Positions 1 through 6,114 of a stretch of 10,908 nt of DNA are shown here, piece by piece (position 1 is the first letter of the stretch; the number at the start of each line of letters is the position of its first letter). Where the stretch lies: the NCBI GenBank assembly GCA_016840945.1, contig JAEORJ010000391.1, positions 1-10,908 on the forward strand. Reading direction: 5' to 3'. The stretch comes from Candidatus Gerdarchaeota archaeon (GTDB lineage: Archaea; Asgardarchaeota; Heimdallarchaeia; JABLTI01). The notes under the pieces were generated by a model. It was given only the letters and a program-made list of their open reading frames with translations, was not told where the DNA came from and ran no database searches. Made by a program: the position numbers and the translations under genes.

Positions 1-104
1 CTTATTTTTTCTTCTTTTTTAGACGGACGAGGGGCTTTAGGTATTTCTTTAAAAATTCTCCAAACTATTTTTGGCTCAAGGTCTTCTATATTTGTTTCAA
101 CCAT
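1..104 (-). CDS. Aminoacyl-histidine dipeptidase (M20C/PepD-like), N-terminal 34 residues only
   Basis: This is the 5' end of a gene that runs off the left edge. The ATG at 104 opens a frame without stops to base 1. The visible protein contains LEPKIVWRIFKEI followed by KAPRPSKKEEKI. This matches the very conserved start of PepD-type dipeptidases, where a Leu-x-Pro-x-x-x-Trp-x-x-Phe helix leads into I-P-(R/H)-P-S-x-x-E-E. Family members are cytosolic zinc enzymes that cleave Xaa-His dipeptides such as carnosine and act more broadly in peptide turnover. The metal-binding residues lie outside the window, so activity cannot be judged. A GTGATG ribosome binding site lies just before the ATG, and an A/T-rich TATA-like stretch is at about 130-141. 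The family call rests on a short but distinctive segment. Confidence 0.72.
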   Translation of the reverse strand, partial: MVETNIEDLEPKIVWRIFKEIPKAPRPSKKEEKI

Positions 105-199
105 AACTCATCACTTGAATTATACATCTATTTTAAACTACTAGCTTAATCAAAAAGGTATCTTATTATTGATTGGGCTTTTTTTTCTAAAATTTTCTT

Positions 200-213
200 A
201 AATATAATATAAA
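200..213 (+). promoter_or_regulatory. Probable TATA box for the small membrane protein gene
   Basis: AAATATAATATAAA is a good archaeal TATA-like element. A start of transcription about 25 bases on would be near 232, giving a leader of roughly 45-50 bases before the ATG at 280. A second A/T-rich site at 214-224 would give a shorter leader. The whole spacer is AT-rich, so this is a weak call. Confidence 0.35.
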
Positions 214-256
214 GAAATATTAATTCTAAAGAAATGATTAAAATAACAACATTATC

Positions 257-270
257 ACCTAAAATTAGGT
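257..270 (+). promoter_or_regulatory. Perfect 6-bp dyad, possible operator, just before the membrane protein start
   Basis: ACCTAA-AA-TTAGGT is a perfect inverted repeat with a 2-base centre, ending 9 bases before the ATG at 280. The centre is too short for an RNA hairpin, so a dimeric DNA-binding protein is the more natural reader. The right arm also supplies the only AGGT-like ribosome binding site for this gene, so a bound protein or local structure could affect translation as well. Function is inferred from position and symmetry only. Confidence 0.3.
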
Positions 271-279
271 TGCCAAAGA

Positions 280-654
280 ATGAATGAGATTAAAGAGATT
301 CCATTTGAAGATCATGAACAAGAAGACAATTTGGAATCTGAAGATGATGTAAATGGCCTTACACCTGAGGAACTTGAAGAAAGAAGGAAACATTTAGCTA
401 TAAGTCTTAATAAGAGATTTGGATTTATTATCCTTATTTTAGGTTTAGCTGTATTAACTTTGACTATCATATCATTTTTTGTTCATATGGGCGAACCAGA
501 TTCAACTGCACTACTTGCGGAACAAATAACTGGTTTTGTATTGTCTGGTATATCAGCAATCATTGGCACGATTTTATTATTAACTGCTAGAAGGATGAAA
601 AAAGAGCAAGCTGTATCTGTAGAACCCATTGCTGACTTTGAATCAAATGTTTAA
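280..654 (+). CDS. Small two-helix membrane protein of unknown function
   Basis: The 124-residue product has three parts. Residues 1-40 are very acidic and end in a charged helix (TPEELEERRKHLA). Two hydrophobic segments follow, at about 47-68 and 82-103, joined by a short loop (GEPDSTALLAEQ). A short cytoplasmic-looking tail begins with ARRMKK. The positive residues KR at 45-46 and RRMKK at 104-108 sit outside the helix pair, so both ends are probably cytoplasmic, giving a hairpin topology. I recognise no family or catalytic motif. The ATG is the first start in the frame, with a weak AGGTTG before it. The gene is alone on its strand and ends 10 bases from the stop of the convergent AbrB-ACT gene. 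Confidence 0.7.
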   Translation: MNEIKEIPFEDHEQEDNLESEDDVNGLTPEELEERRKHLAISLNKRFGFIILILGLAVLTLTIISFFVHMGEPDSTALLAEQITGFVLSGISAIIGTILLLTARRMKKEQAVSVEPIADFESNV

Positions 655-664
655 TCAAACTATT

Positions 665-1072
665 TTAATGAAAACTCCTACAAATGGAATTTTTAGCGTG
701 CCCTTTATCAACTAAATCTTTACATAAATCACGTATATTACTGGTGCAATGTGATATATCTGCAACAACGATCCATTCAGCTATTTCGCCACTTTGAATA
801 ACTCTAGCTTCGCTAGCAACAAGATTGATTTTATTATCACTCAAGAATGCTGCACACCGGGCTAAAGATCCGGGAGTATCAGATAGAGTAATTTTAAACT
901 CGACTAAATCCATCTCTTTAGTGGTAAATGGTACAATAGTAATCTCCCTCTTTTCAGCATCAGCTTTTAACATGACATGCATACCTTCAACTATGCCAAG
1001 GTTATCACGAATTTCATCAGGTATTTGCAGTTCTCCCTTCTCATTAACTCTAACAATTTCTGTAAATTTCAC
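665..1072 (-). CDS. AbrB-type DNA-binding domain fused to an ACT ligand-binding domain; probable transcription regulator
   Basis: The start is taken as the GTG at 1072, which has GGAGG seven bases before it (1080-1084). A TTG at 1111 would add 13 residues and has no such site. The 135-residue product opens with an AbrB/SpoVT-like swapped-hairpin domain at about 6-48, containing VNEKGELQIPDEIRDNLGI and ending in strands MHVMLKADAEKREITIVPF. An ACT fold follows at about 54-125, with the turn DTPGSLARCAAFL and the strand AEWIVVADIS. AbrB-type dimers bind A/T-rich DNA. ACT domains bind small ligands, often amino acids, at dimer interfaces. The arrangement therefore suggests a ligand-responsive regulator, though the ligand and targets cannot be read from sequence. 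It lies about 100 bases downstream of the MBL gene on the same strand, with a T6 run between them, so separate transcription is likely. Confidence 0.8.
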   Translation of the reverse strand: MKFTEIVRVNEKGELQIPDEIRDNLGIVEGMHVMLKADAEKREITIVPFTTKEMDLVEFKITLSDTPGSLARCAAFLSDNKINLVASEARVIQSGEIAEWIVVADISHCTSNIRDLCKDLVDKGHAKNSICRSFH

Positions 1073-1079
1073 ATGTAAT

Positions 1080-1084
1080 CCTCC
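1080..1084 (-). promoter_or_regulatory. Ribosome binding site that fixes the AbrB-ACT start at GTG 1072
   Basis: On the minus strand GGAGG lies seven bases before GTG 1072. It matches the anti-Shine-Dalgarno end of archaeal 16S rRNA and falls inside the longer reading frame, which argues against the upstream TTG start. Confidence 0.7.
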
Positions 1085-1174
1085 ATCATCTTTTGCCAGC
1101 TGCCCTAACAAAGATAATTAAGTATAATTAGTGAAATACTTTTAATTAATGTTATTCAAAAAAGAGATGTTTTA

Positions 1175-1858
1175 TCATTCAAAGGAAATAACCAACCCTG
1201 AAAAACATTCTTTGCTTTTATTGGGATATTTTTCTATAATCTCTTTTTTCTTTTTTGTACAATGACAAGGTATTACTAAATCTACAACCGTTAATTTTTC
1301 TAGCTTATCGAATCCATGAAAACCTCCAATTACACAATGAATTTTCCCATAATTTGATGCTTCATCAATAATTGTATCTAATCCTGGATGTGAACATCCG
1401 CATAGTAAAATAATCCCTTTTTTTGTTGTAATCATTAGAGAGATTTCTTTAAAACCATTTTTAACCATTGATAACTCTCTTGTTATCAAAACCCCAGGTA
1501 ATACTTCCTTGCTTTTTTTTGGAGTAACTTCACATAAATCAGCAAATTTAGTTATCTCAGATTTTAAACTACTTGAAAATGAAGTTGGTACAAAAACCGT
1601 TGCTGTATCGATCTGGTATAGAATAGATGATAATCCTCCTAAGTGGTCCCAATGATCATGACTAATAATAATAAAATCTACTTTTTTTGGGTCAATATTT
1701 GCTGCTTGAAGATTTTTCATTAATGCGATTCCATCCCATCCAGTATCAAATAGAATTGTTTTTCCTTGTGTTTCAACAATAGCTGAAAATCCCCAGCCTG
1801 TGATAAAACCTTTAGCTGCTTCATTATCATAAATAACTGAAATTTTAGTACCAGACAT
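1175..1858 (-). CDS. MBL-fold metallo-hydrolase of the COG1237 type
   Basis: The 227-residue protein has the full set of metallo-beta-lactamase-fold motifs in order: FDTGWDG at about 37-43, the metal-binding SHDHWDH at 66-72, GCSHPG at 154-159 with its histidine, GGFH at 178-181, and PCHCT near 197-201. The spacing and the C-terminal GGFHG...PCHCT block fit COG1237. Some members of that group are annotated as dihydropterin-ribofuranosylaminobenzene 5'-phosphate synthase, linked to methanopterin, but the group is broad and the substrate is open. No signal peptide is visible, so it is probably a cytosolic two-metal enzyme. The ATG at 1858 is chosen because the family starts just before strand KISVIYDNEAAKGF; a TTG at 1885 would add nine residues. 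It diverges from the DNA glycosylase gene across a 119-base spacer. Confidence 0.85.
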   Translation of the reverse strand: MSGTKISVIYDNEAAKGFITGWGFSAIVETQGKTILFDTGWDGIALMKNLQAANIDPKKVDFIIISHDHWDHLGGLSSILYQIDTATVFVPTSFSSSLKSEITKFADLCEVTPKKSKEVLPGVLITRELSMVKNGFKEISLMITTKKGIILLCGCSHPGLDTIIDEASNYGKIHCVIGGFHGFDKLEKLTVVDLVIPCHCTKKKKEIIEKYPNKSKECFSGLVISFE

Positions 1859-1940
1859 ATCAACCAACCATAGTTTATTTTTCAACTTTATTTATTTTCT
1901 TTAATAAATCAAGTAATACTATAGTTTATTTAGAAACCAA

Positions 1941-1952
1941 AAGGTATACAAA
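1941..1952 (+). promoter_or_regulatory. Probable TATA box giving a leaderless glycosylase mRNA
   Basis: AAGGTATACAAA is centred about 28-30 bases before the GTG start at 1978. No ribosome binding site is visible before that GTG, and an in-frame TAA at 1954-1956 limits upstream starts. Together these suggest a leaderless or nearly leaderless transcript, which is common in archaea. This is inferred from spacing only. Confidence 0.4.
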
Positions 1953-1977
1953 ATAACTACTTGCAGAAAATGAATTT

Positions 1978-2598
1978 GTGGTTAGTATATTGCATCCAAA
2001 CGAATTATTCCAAAAATTATTTGCTTTTTATGGCCCTCAAGACTGGTGGCCAGGCGAAGGGTTTGAAATAGCTATAGGAGCAATTTTAACACAAAATACC
2101 TCATGGGTGAATGTAGAAAAAGCTTTAGAAAATTTACGCCAAGTGAATTTGCTAAATCCAGAAGCCATTATGAATATTGACAATCTTGAATTAGAGGATT
2201 TGATAAGACCAGCTGGTTTTTTTAAGCAAAAATCAATTTATCTAAAAAATATGTCCAAATTATTAGCTTATAATCCAACTCCTTCTCGAGGTGAACTTCT
2301 TGCGGTTAAAGGTATTGGAGAAGAAACAGCTGATTCAATTCTATTATATTTATTTGAACAACCTGAATTTGTAATTGACTCATATACAGTGCGTATTAGT
2401 CAGAGATTGGGTTTTGGTAGTTCTAATAAGAAAAATTTTTGGAAACAATTTTACGAGTCAAAATTAGAGAAAGAAGCAGCATTGTTTAATGAATTTCATG
2501 CGCTGCTGGTTATTCATGCGAAAAATTATTGCCTAAAAAGAGCTCCAAAATGCAATATATGTTTCCTCATGAATGATTGTAAATATGATAAAAAGTGA
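1978..2598 (+). CDS. HhH-GPD base-excision DNA glycosylase with [4Fe-4S] cluster (COG2231, endonuclease III-related)
   Basis: The 206-residue protein belongs to the endonuclease III superfamily. It starts with the COG2231-type segment YGPQDWWPG and IAIGAILTQNTSW (about 18-43). The helix-hairpin-helix LLAVKGIGEETADS follows at 107-120, then FVIDSYTVRISQRLG with the expected catalytic Asp134. The tail has a C-x6-C-x2-C-x5-C cluster (Cys185, 192, 195, 201), as in iron-sulfur Nth/MutY/MagIII proteins. In E. coli Nth the lyase lysine lies in GxGRKTA; here the equivalent is GIGEETA with glutamate. The enzyme is therefore probably a monofunctional glycosylase, perhaps for alkylated or deaminated bases, leaving an abasic site for another nuclease. 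The GTG start is the only candidate after the in-frame stop at 1954. It acts on nuclear-type genomic DNA in the cytoplasm. Confidence 0.88.
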   Translation: MVSILHPNELFQKLFAFYGPQDWWPGEGFEIAIGAILTQNTSWVNVEKALENLRQVNLLNPEAIMNIDNLELEDLIRPAGFFKQKSIYLKNMSKLLAYNPTPSRGELLAVKGIGEETADSILLYLFEQPEFVIDSYTVRISQRLGFGSSNKKNFWKQFYESKLEKEAALFNEFHALLVIHAKNYCLKRAPKCNICFLMNDCKYDKK

Positions 2599-2616
2599 GG
2601 TAATTACCTTCACTTT
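2592..2616. terminator. Palindrome covering both stop codons of two convergent genes
   Basis: AAAGTGA, then GGTAATTACC, then an extra T, then TCACTTT form a near-perfect inverted repeat. The glycosylase TGA (2596-2598) lies in the left arm and the nitroreductase stop (2610-2612) in the right arm. Only 10-11 bases separate the coding regions. The symmetry suits a bidirectional end signal, but neither side has a strong T-run, so the termination role is tentative. Confidence 0.4.
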
Positions 2617-3398
2617 AGATTAAAACCATTTTCACGTAAAACATCTATTAATAATTTATCTGACCATGGCCCTTGAGAAATCTTTCTGCTAATATGTTCA
2701 GTCCATGAATATTTATCATATCCCATATTATCTTCTTTATTTTTCAAGGGAATCTTAGCATTTTGTTTAATATAATACCCCTGAGTAAGATATCCTTCAT
2801 CCATTGATTTCATGCATTCTTTAATATTTTCAGTGGTGAGTTCTGGGTACTCATCCTCAAAGGCGGAAAATTCTAATGGATACCTTGGTCGTGTTGCCAT
2901 TAGATGTTCTGGATCGGGATAACCTAAACATAAACCAACTACTGGAAAGACCTTTGGCGGTAAATTAAAAACCTCTCTAATTTCATCTACCATCATTGGT
3001 GCGCCACCAAGTAAAACTGAGCCTAAACCACAAGCTTCTGCTGCAAGTGTAACATTTTCCGAAACCAAAGCAACATCCTGAAGTCCTATCCACAGAAATA
3101 GACTATCATCAAAATCATATTGATGATTTCTTTGATGCATTATTTTCTCCATACGATTAAAATCAAATAGAAAAACCATAAAAAGTTTAGTCGTTGAATA
3201 AATACCCATCCGTTTTAAGGCATTCATTTTCACTTTATCTCGAGTATATACCACACTACAAATTTGATAGGCAAAGGGTGCACGAAAACCTGCTTTGAGT
3301 ATTTTCTCAACTACCTCATCAGGGATTTCTTTATCTTGAAATCTTCTGATAGATCGTCTGTTATTTATAATCGAAAATAGATTAGTTTCAAGTGTCAT
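2610..3398 (-). CDS. Nitroreductase-family FMN oxidoreductase
   Basis: The 262-residue product opens with the classic nitroreductase FMN-phosphate motif NRRSIRRF (13-20), followed by KEIPDEVVEKILKAGFRAP. The central helix AAEACGLGS (about 119-127) and the GGAPMM...FNLPPKVFPVVGLCLGYPDPE block (about 131-164) are also standard. Family members are homodimers that bind FMN and use NAD(P)H to reduce nitro-aromatics, quinones, flavins or other substrates; the substrate here is unknown. The core is followed by about 85 further residues ending in a charged, tryptophan-containing helix (YSWTEHISRKISQGPW), as in longer family members. ATG 3398 is chosen because GTGAT lies four bases before it; a TTG at 3413 would add five residues. 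It faces the glycosylase tail to tail and diverges from the coiled-coil gene. Confidence 0.87.
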   Translation of the reverse strand: MTLETNLFSIINNRRSIRRFQDKEIPDEVVEKILKAGFRAPFAYQICSVVYTRDKVKMNALKRMGIYSTTKLFMVFLFDFNRMEKIMHQRNHQYDFDDSLFLWIGLQDVALVSENVTLAAEACGLGSVLLGGAPMMVDEIREVFNLPPKVFPVVGLCLGYPDPEHLMATRPRYPLEFSAFEDEYPELTTENIKECMKSMDEGYLTQGYYIKQNAKIPLKNKEDNMGYDKYSWTEHISRKISQGPWSDKLLIDVLRENGFNLK

Positions 3399-3424
3399 AA
3401 CAATCACTATCAAGATATTGTTTA

Positions 3425-3438
3425 AAGTATATATTTCT
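3425..3438 (-). promoter_or_regulatory. Probable TATA box for the nitroreductase gene
   Basis: On the minus strand the stretch reads AGAAATATATACTT. Its centre is about 33 bases before ATG 3398, leaving a very short leader that still includes the GTGAT ribosome binding site at 3403-3407. Fit to archaeal promoter spacing is good, but the spacer is AT-rich. Confidence 0.45.
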
Positions 3439-3470
3439 TTATTCTTGGAAAGAATTGTCTTAAGATAAAT

Positions 3471-3480
3471 GAATTTATAG
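3471..3480 (+). promoter_or_regulatory. Possible TATA box for the coiled-coil gene
   Basis: GAATTTATAG would place transcription start near 3502, about 20 bases before ATG 3523, with AAGGATGGGAT between them as a ribosome binding region. Together with the site at 3425-3438 it makes a compact divergent promoter region. Confidence 0.35.
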
Positions 3481-3522
3481 CAGTAATTGTACTAATTAGG
3501 TAACAAAAAGGATGGGATATTT

Positions 3523-4209
3523 ATGGATGAAGCAATAACAAAAATTCCGGGTACAACATATTCTTTGAAATTTGGTGTAGAAGGCAAATATTACTCAGTT
3601 TTTCTTTGTAGAGGTAACCACCCATTCAAATCAAAGCCATTGAGTATTATGAAAGGAACAACTCTACGAGATTTACCAGAGGAATTGGAAAAAGGTTTAC
3701 AATATTTACTAGATTCAGAGCAACTTTATCTCTCTCCAATAATAATTGATAGAGTGGTAAATGATCTTTTAGATAGAATTCCTGATGATGGTCAAGTATT
3801 TGTTAAGGAAACATCTAAACCTATAATTGAAGAGCCTACTGTTCATGTTAGTGAAATGATATCTAAATCTGAACAACGAGCTGAAAAAAAGAGTATAATT
3901 GAACATACACCTAGTGAAAAATCGAAATTCGATGCTTCAGCAATGGATATAGGAAAAATTCAATTACGAACTCCTAGACCCTTACCTCAAAAAGAGGTTA
4001 CCTCAATTTCTGAACCTATTATTGAAAGCCAAAAAACACCATACACTACACCTACGTCCCAAAAAGACTCATACCAAGAGCTTGAAGAAAAAGTTAGTTC
4101 ACTAACGAGTGAAGTTAAAAGCTTACATGAAATCATTGAAAGCAATAAAAAAGCCATTAGTAACCTCAAAGGTCAAATTACAAAACTAAATAACAAATTA
4201 AAAGAATAG
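3523..4209 (+). CDS. Protein of unknown family: N-terminal globular domain, disordered linker, C-terminal coiled coil
   Basis: The 228-residue product has no motif I recognise. Residues 1-95 look like a compact alpha/beta domain: strands TTYSLKFGVEGKYYSVFLCRG, then helices ELEKGLQYLLDSEQ and PIIIDRVVNDLLDRI. Residues about 96-182 are rich in Pro, Ser, Thr, Glu and Lys, so probably flexible. Residues 187-226 form a clean parallel-type coiled coil. L187, V191, L194, V198, L201, I205, I212, L215, I219, L222 and L226 keep a strict 4-3 spacing, broken only by a polar Asn208 at a core position. No signal peptide or membrane helix is visible. It is probably a cytosolic oligomer or scaffold. The ATG follows AAGGATGGGAT. 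The gene ends at a terminator shared with the convergent operon. Confidence 0.72.
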   Translation: MDEAITKIPGTTYSLKFGVEGKYYSVFLCRGNHPFKSKPLSIMKGTTLRDLPEELEKGLQYLLDSEQLYLSPIIIDRVVNDLLDRIPDDGQVFVKETSKPIIEEPTVHVSEMISKSEQRAEKKSIIEHTPSEKSKFDASAMDIGKIQLRTPRPLPQKEVTSISEPIIESQKTPYTTPTSQKDSYQELEEKVSSLTSEVKSLHEIIESNKKAISNLKGQITKLNNKLKE

Positions 4210-4235
4210 CCTTCTAAAGGAATGAATAAAAAAAC

Positions 4236-4268
4236 AGAAAAAGGTTAAAATGGTAAGAACCTTTTTCT
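4236..4268. terminator. Bidirectional terminator between convergent transcription units
   Basis: AGAAAAAGGTT (4236-4246) and AACCTTTTTCT (4258-4268) are perfect 11-base inverted copies around an 11-base loop. The right arm gives a T-rich end for the plus-strand gene. On the minus strand the left arm reads AACCTTTTTCT and runs into a further T7 run, giving a longer T tract for the other operon. It overlaps the last two bases of the 238-residue gene. Position, symmetry and T-tracts on both sides all agree. Confidence 0.7.
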
Positions 4269-4983
4269 AAAATTTCTTTTTACTAAAGAATTCGGATACG
4301 GGTCTAATAGCCCCTTCAATGATCTCACTGATATTTTTACCATTGATTATTAATCCGTTTTTAGAATCAGTTTTTACCACTTCACCTTTATCGTTAGACA
4401 CTCTAATACCTTGGTTCTTGGAAACTTCCACATAGGAGTTCTTTTTCTTGTCGCAGACTATCACTTCACGATCGTCTTTACCAATAGCGATGAGAGAATC
4501 ATCATTCTTGATGAGCATAAATTCCTCGGGATCGAAAAGATAGATAAGAAATTCTAGATCGTCTAAATTATCAGAAAATCGATGGTTCTTCCCATGGAAA
4601 TTCCATTCAGCTTTATCCATAAATTTAGAGAGACGCATTTTTTCAAAATATCTGTAAGCTTGTCTCTCAATATTTCTGAATTCTTTTTCTGAAATACTAT
4701 CTGATTTAGTGTTTGATAAATCAATTTGATCGCATTTAACAAAGGCTTCATTGGAAAGCTTTTCAGTAGCCGAACCTACTGCGCCTTTAGAAGTGTTTAC
4801 AATTGTATCTGCACCAAGATAAACTTCGCCTGAAAGATAATATCCTACAGTTTTAAATGATTTAGAATCAACTACAGGGAAGATTTTTGATCTTTTACCA
4901 ATTGTAACCATTGTATCTTCTAAATCTACAATTACAGTTGATTGGTTGGTTTTCAAGGGTTCATTTACAAGCTCAAAATTCAT
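4267..4983 (-). CDS. Protein of unknown family, second gene of the coiled-coil/winged-helix operon
   Basis: The 238-residue product matches no family I know. The first ~75 residues are beta-rich (STVIVDLEDTMVTIG, TVGYYLSGEVYLGADTIVNTSKGAVG). A helical, charged middle includes EKEFRNIERQAYRYFEKMRLSKFMDKAEW (about 99-127). A second beta-rich part carries short repeated strand-turn units (LIAIGKDDREVIVCDKKK, YVEVSKNQGIRVSNDKGE). It ends in the basic tail FFSKKKF. There is no signal peptide or clear membrane helix. The start is the ATG at 4983, with GAGGT five bases before it (4989-4993); the ATG at 4998 contains that site and is unlikely. It begins 16 bases after the stop of the winged-helix gene, so the two are almost certainly co-transcribed and may act together. 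Confidence 0.75.
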   Translation of the reverse strand: MNFELVNEPLKTNQSTVIVDLEDTMVTIGKRSKIFPVVDSKSFKTVGYYLSGEVYLGADTIVNTSKGAVGSATEKLSNEAFVKCDQIDLSNTKSDSISEKEFRNIERQAYRYFEKMRLSKFMDKAEWNFHGKNHRFSDNLDDLEFLIYLFDPEEFMLIKNDDSLIAIGKDDREVIVCDKKKNSYVEVSKNQGIRVSNDKGEVVKTDSKNGLIINGKNISEIIEGAIRPVSEFFSKKKF

Positions 4984-4988
4984 CAAAA

Positions 4989-4993
4989 ACCTC
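4989..4993 (-). promoter_or_regulatory. Ribosome binding site that fixes the start of the 238-residue protein at 4983
   Basis: GAGGT on the minus strand, five bases before ATG 4983. The upstream in-frame ATG at 4998 lies before this site and has no site of its own. Confidence 0.65.
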
Positions 4994-4999
4994 TCCATA

Positions 5000-6088
5000 T
5001 TATTTTATCTTAACATTATATTCTTCATCTGAATCTTTGTCATCAGATGATTGACCTTCTAGTTCCTCGAGATAACGCATATATTGAATTTCAGCAAGTT
5101 TCAAGGCTTCACGACCTCGAGTGGTTAACAAATAACGACCACGAACAACTTCCTGGGTGACAAATTTAACATCATCATCAAGCAATCTATCCATATGGTG
5201 TTTGAACGTTCCACCTCTTAGGTTGGTAATATCACTTAATTCTTTCTGATATTTTGGTCCTTTTTCGAGTTCTTTTAAAATACGTAAGCGATTTGGATCT
5301 CCAATAGCTGCAACAATAACTGCACCTATTTCAAAGAATTCTTCAAGCTTCTCATCTGGGATTGTTGGACCAAATCCTAATTTACCATCTTTAGCTAATT
5401 TATCTCTGATCTCTTTACCTATCTTGTCGAATTCTTTACCAACAACTTTGAATTCATCACCAATATCACCAGCGCTGCTAATTGCGATGCCCATGGAACT
5501 TTTGAGGCTATCTGCAACTGAAGCAAGAATTGATCGTGTGTAATCACCAAGACGCATCTCTAAGTCGGTGGTTATACCTTCTATATCGTCATCAAGATTA
5601 ACATTAAAACTATATTGATTATCTCTTAATCGACGTTCTTTATCACGAATATCTCTTTCCTTAGTGCGAAGATCACGTTGATATTCAGCATATTCCTTAC
5701 GAGCATCTCGTAATTCTTGTTGCTTCTCTTTCATTTCTTCTTTCATTTTTAATAGTTCTTTGAGTTCTTTTTCTTTTTCAGCTAAAATTCGTTCTCGTTC
5801 TTTTTGAATACGAGCTCTTTCTTTAGGATCAACATCATCATTAACTATTACCCGTCTATGAGCTCTTGCAGATGTTGGGGGCATGGGTGGCATGGGTGGC
5901 ATAGGTGGCATAGAGGGTAATGGTGTTGCTGTTCTCGCAATTCTTACTTTTCTTTCTCCAGTGAACGGATCAAAATTTTCTTCAACATCATCTCTAAGAT
6001 CTTCATCGTCATCATCTAAAACATCAAGTTTTCTTTGAAGGCGTTCGATTTCTTCTTCTAATGCTTTCTTTCGTTTTTCTTTTGACAT
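5000..6088 (-). CDS. Long coiled-coil protein with C-terminal ArsR-like winged helix; probable DNA-binding regulator
   Basis: The 362-residue protein has several parts. A basic-acidic helix at about 2-38 is followed by the segment NFDPFTGERKVRIARTATPLPS. A Met-Pro-Pro tract with PPM repeats spans about 59-71. A long, highly charged coiled coil covers about 88-158. A middle region at 165-240 contains amphipathic stretches (DYTRSILASVADSLKSSMGIAISSAGDIG). The winged helix-turn-helix at about 252-345 reads IGAVIVAAIGDPNRLRILKELEKG, then a recognition region LRGGTFKHHMDRLL and a wing RGRYLLTTRGREAL. It ends in an acidic tail. The winged helix resembles ArsR/HTH_20 proteins of the GDPxRLRIL type and lacks an obvious metal-binding Cys motif. 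The ATG at 6088 is fixed by GGAGTGAT four bases upstream. It is the first long gene of a minus-strand operon. Targets and signal are unknown; the dyad at its promoter is a natural candidate. Confidence 0.8.
   Translation of the reverse strand: MSKEKRKKALEEEIERLQRKLDVLDDDDEDLRDDVEENFDPFTGERKVRIARTATPLPSMPPMPPMPPMPPTSARAHRRVIVNDDVDPKERARIQKERERILAEKEKELKELLKMKEEMKEKQQELRDARKEYAEYQRDLRTKERDIRDKERRLRDNQYSFNVNLDDDIEGITTDLEMRLGDYTRSILASVADSLKSSMGIAISSAGDIGDEFKVVGKEFDKIGKEIRDKLAKDGKLGFGPTIPDEKLEEFFEIGAVIVAAIGDPNRLRILKELEKGPKYQKELSDITNLRGGTFKHHMDRLLDDDVKFVTQEVVRGRYLLTTRGREALKLAEIQYMRYLEELEGQSSDDKDSDEEYNVKIK
5880..5915. repeat. Four tandem 9-bp units encoding a PPM tract
   Basis: Plus-strand units GGCATGGGT, GGCATGGGT, GGCATAGGT and GGCATAGAG lie head to tail within the coiled-coil/winged-helix gene. 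Read on the minus strand, they encode repeated Met-Pro-Pro. The two identical and two near-identical units suggest recent slippage, so the number of copies may vary between strains without changing the frame. Confidence 0.75.
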
Positions 6089-6092
6089 TTTT

Positions 6093-6100
6093 ATCACTCC
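6093..6100 (-). promoter_or_regulatory. Strong ribosome binding site for the coiled-coil/winged-helix gene
   Basis: GGAGTGAT differs from the archaeal GGAGGTGAT consensus by one missing G and sits four bases before ATG 6088. The GTG at 6097 that would lengthen the protein lies inside this site, so the ATG is preferred. Confidence 0.75.
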
Positions 6101-6114
6101 AATACTATTTATTT

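Noticed and set aside
825..1121. Plus-strand open frame opposite the AbrB-ACT gene
   Set aside because: It is the complement of a gene with clear AbrB and ACT motifs and a GGAGG site; its own translation has no family features.
3987..4169. Minus-strand frame inside the coiled-coil gene
   Set aside because: It is antisense to a regular heptad coding pattern and the translation is low-complexity hydrophobic/Ser-rich.
4563..4751. Second minus-strand frame within the 238-residue gene
   Set aside because: Out-of-frame shadow of the longer gene, which has its own ribosome binding site and operon position.
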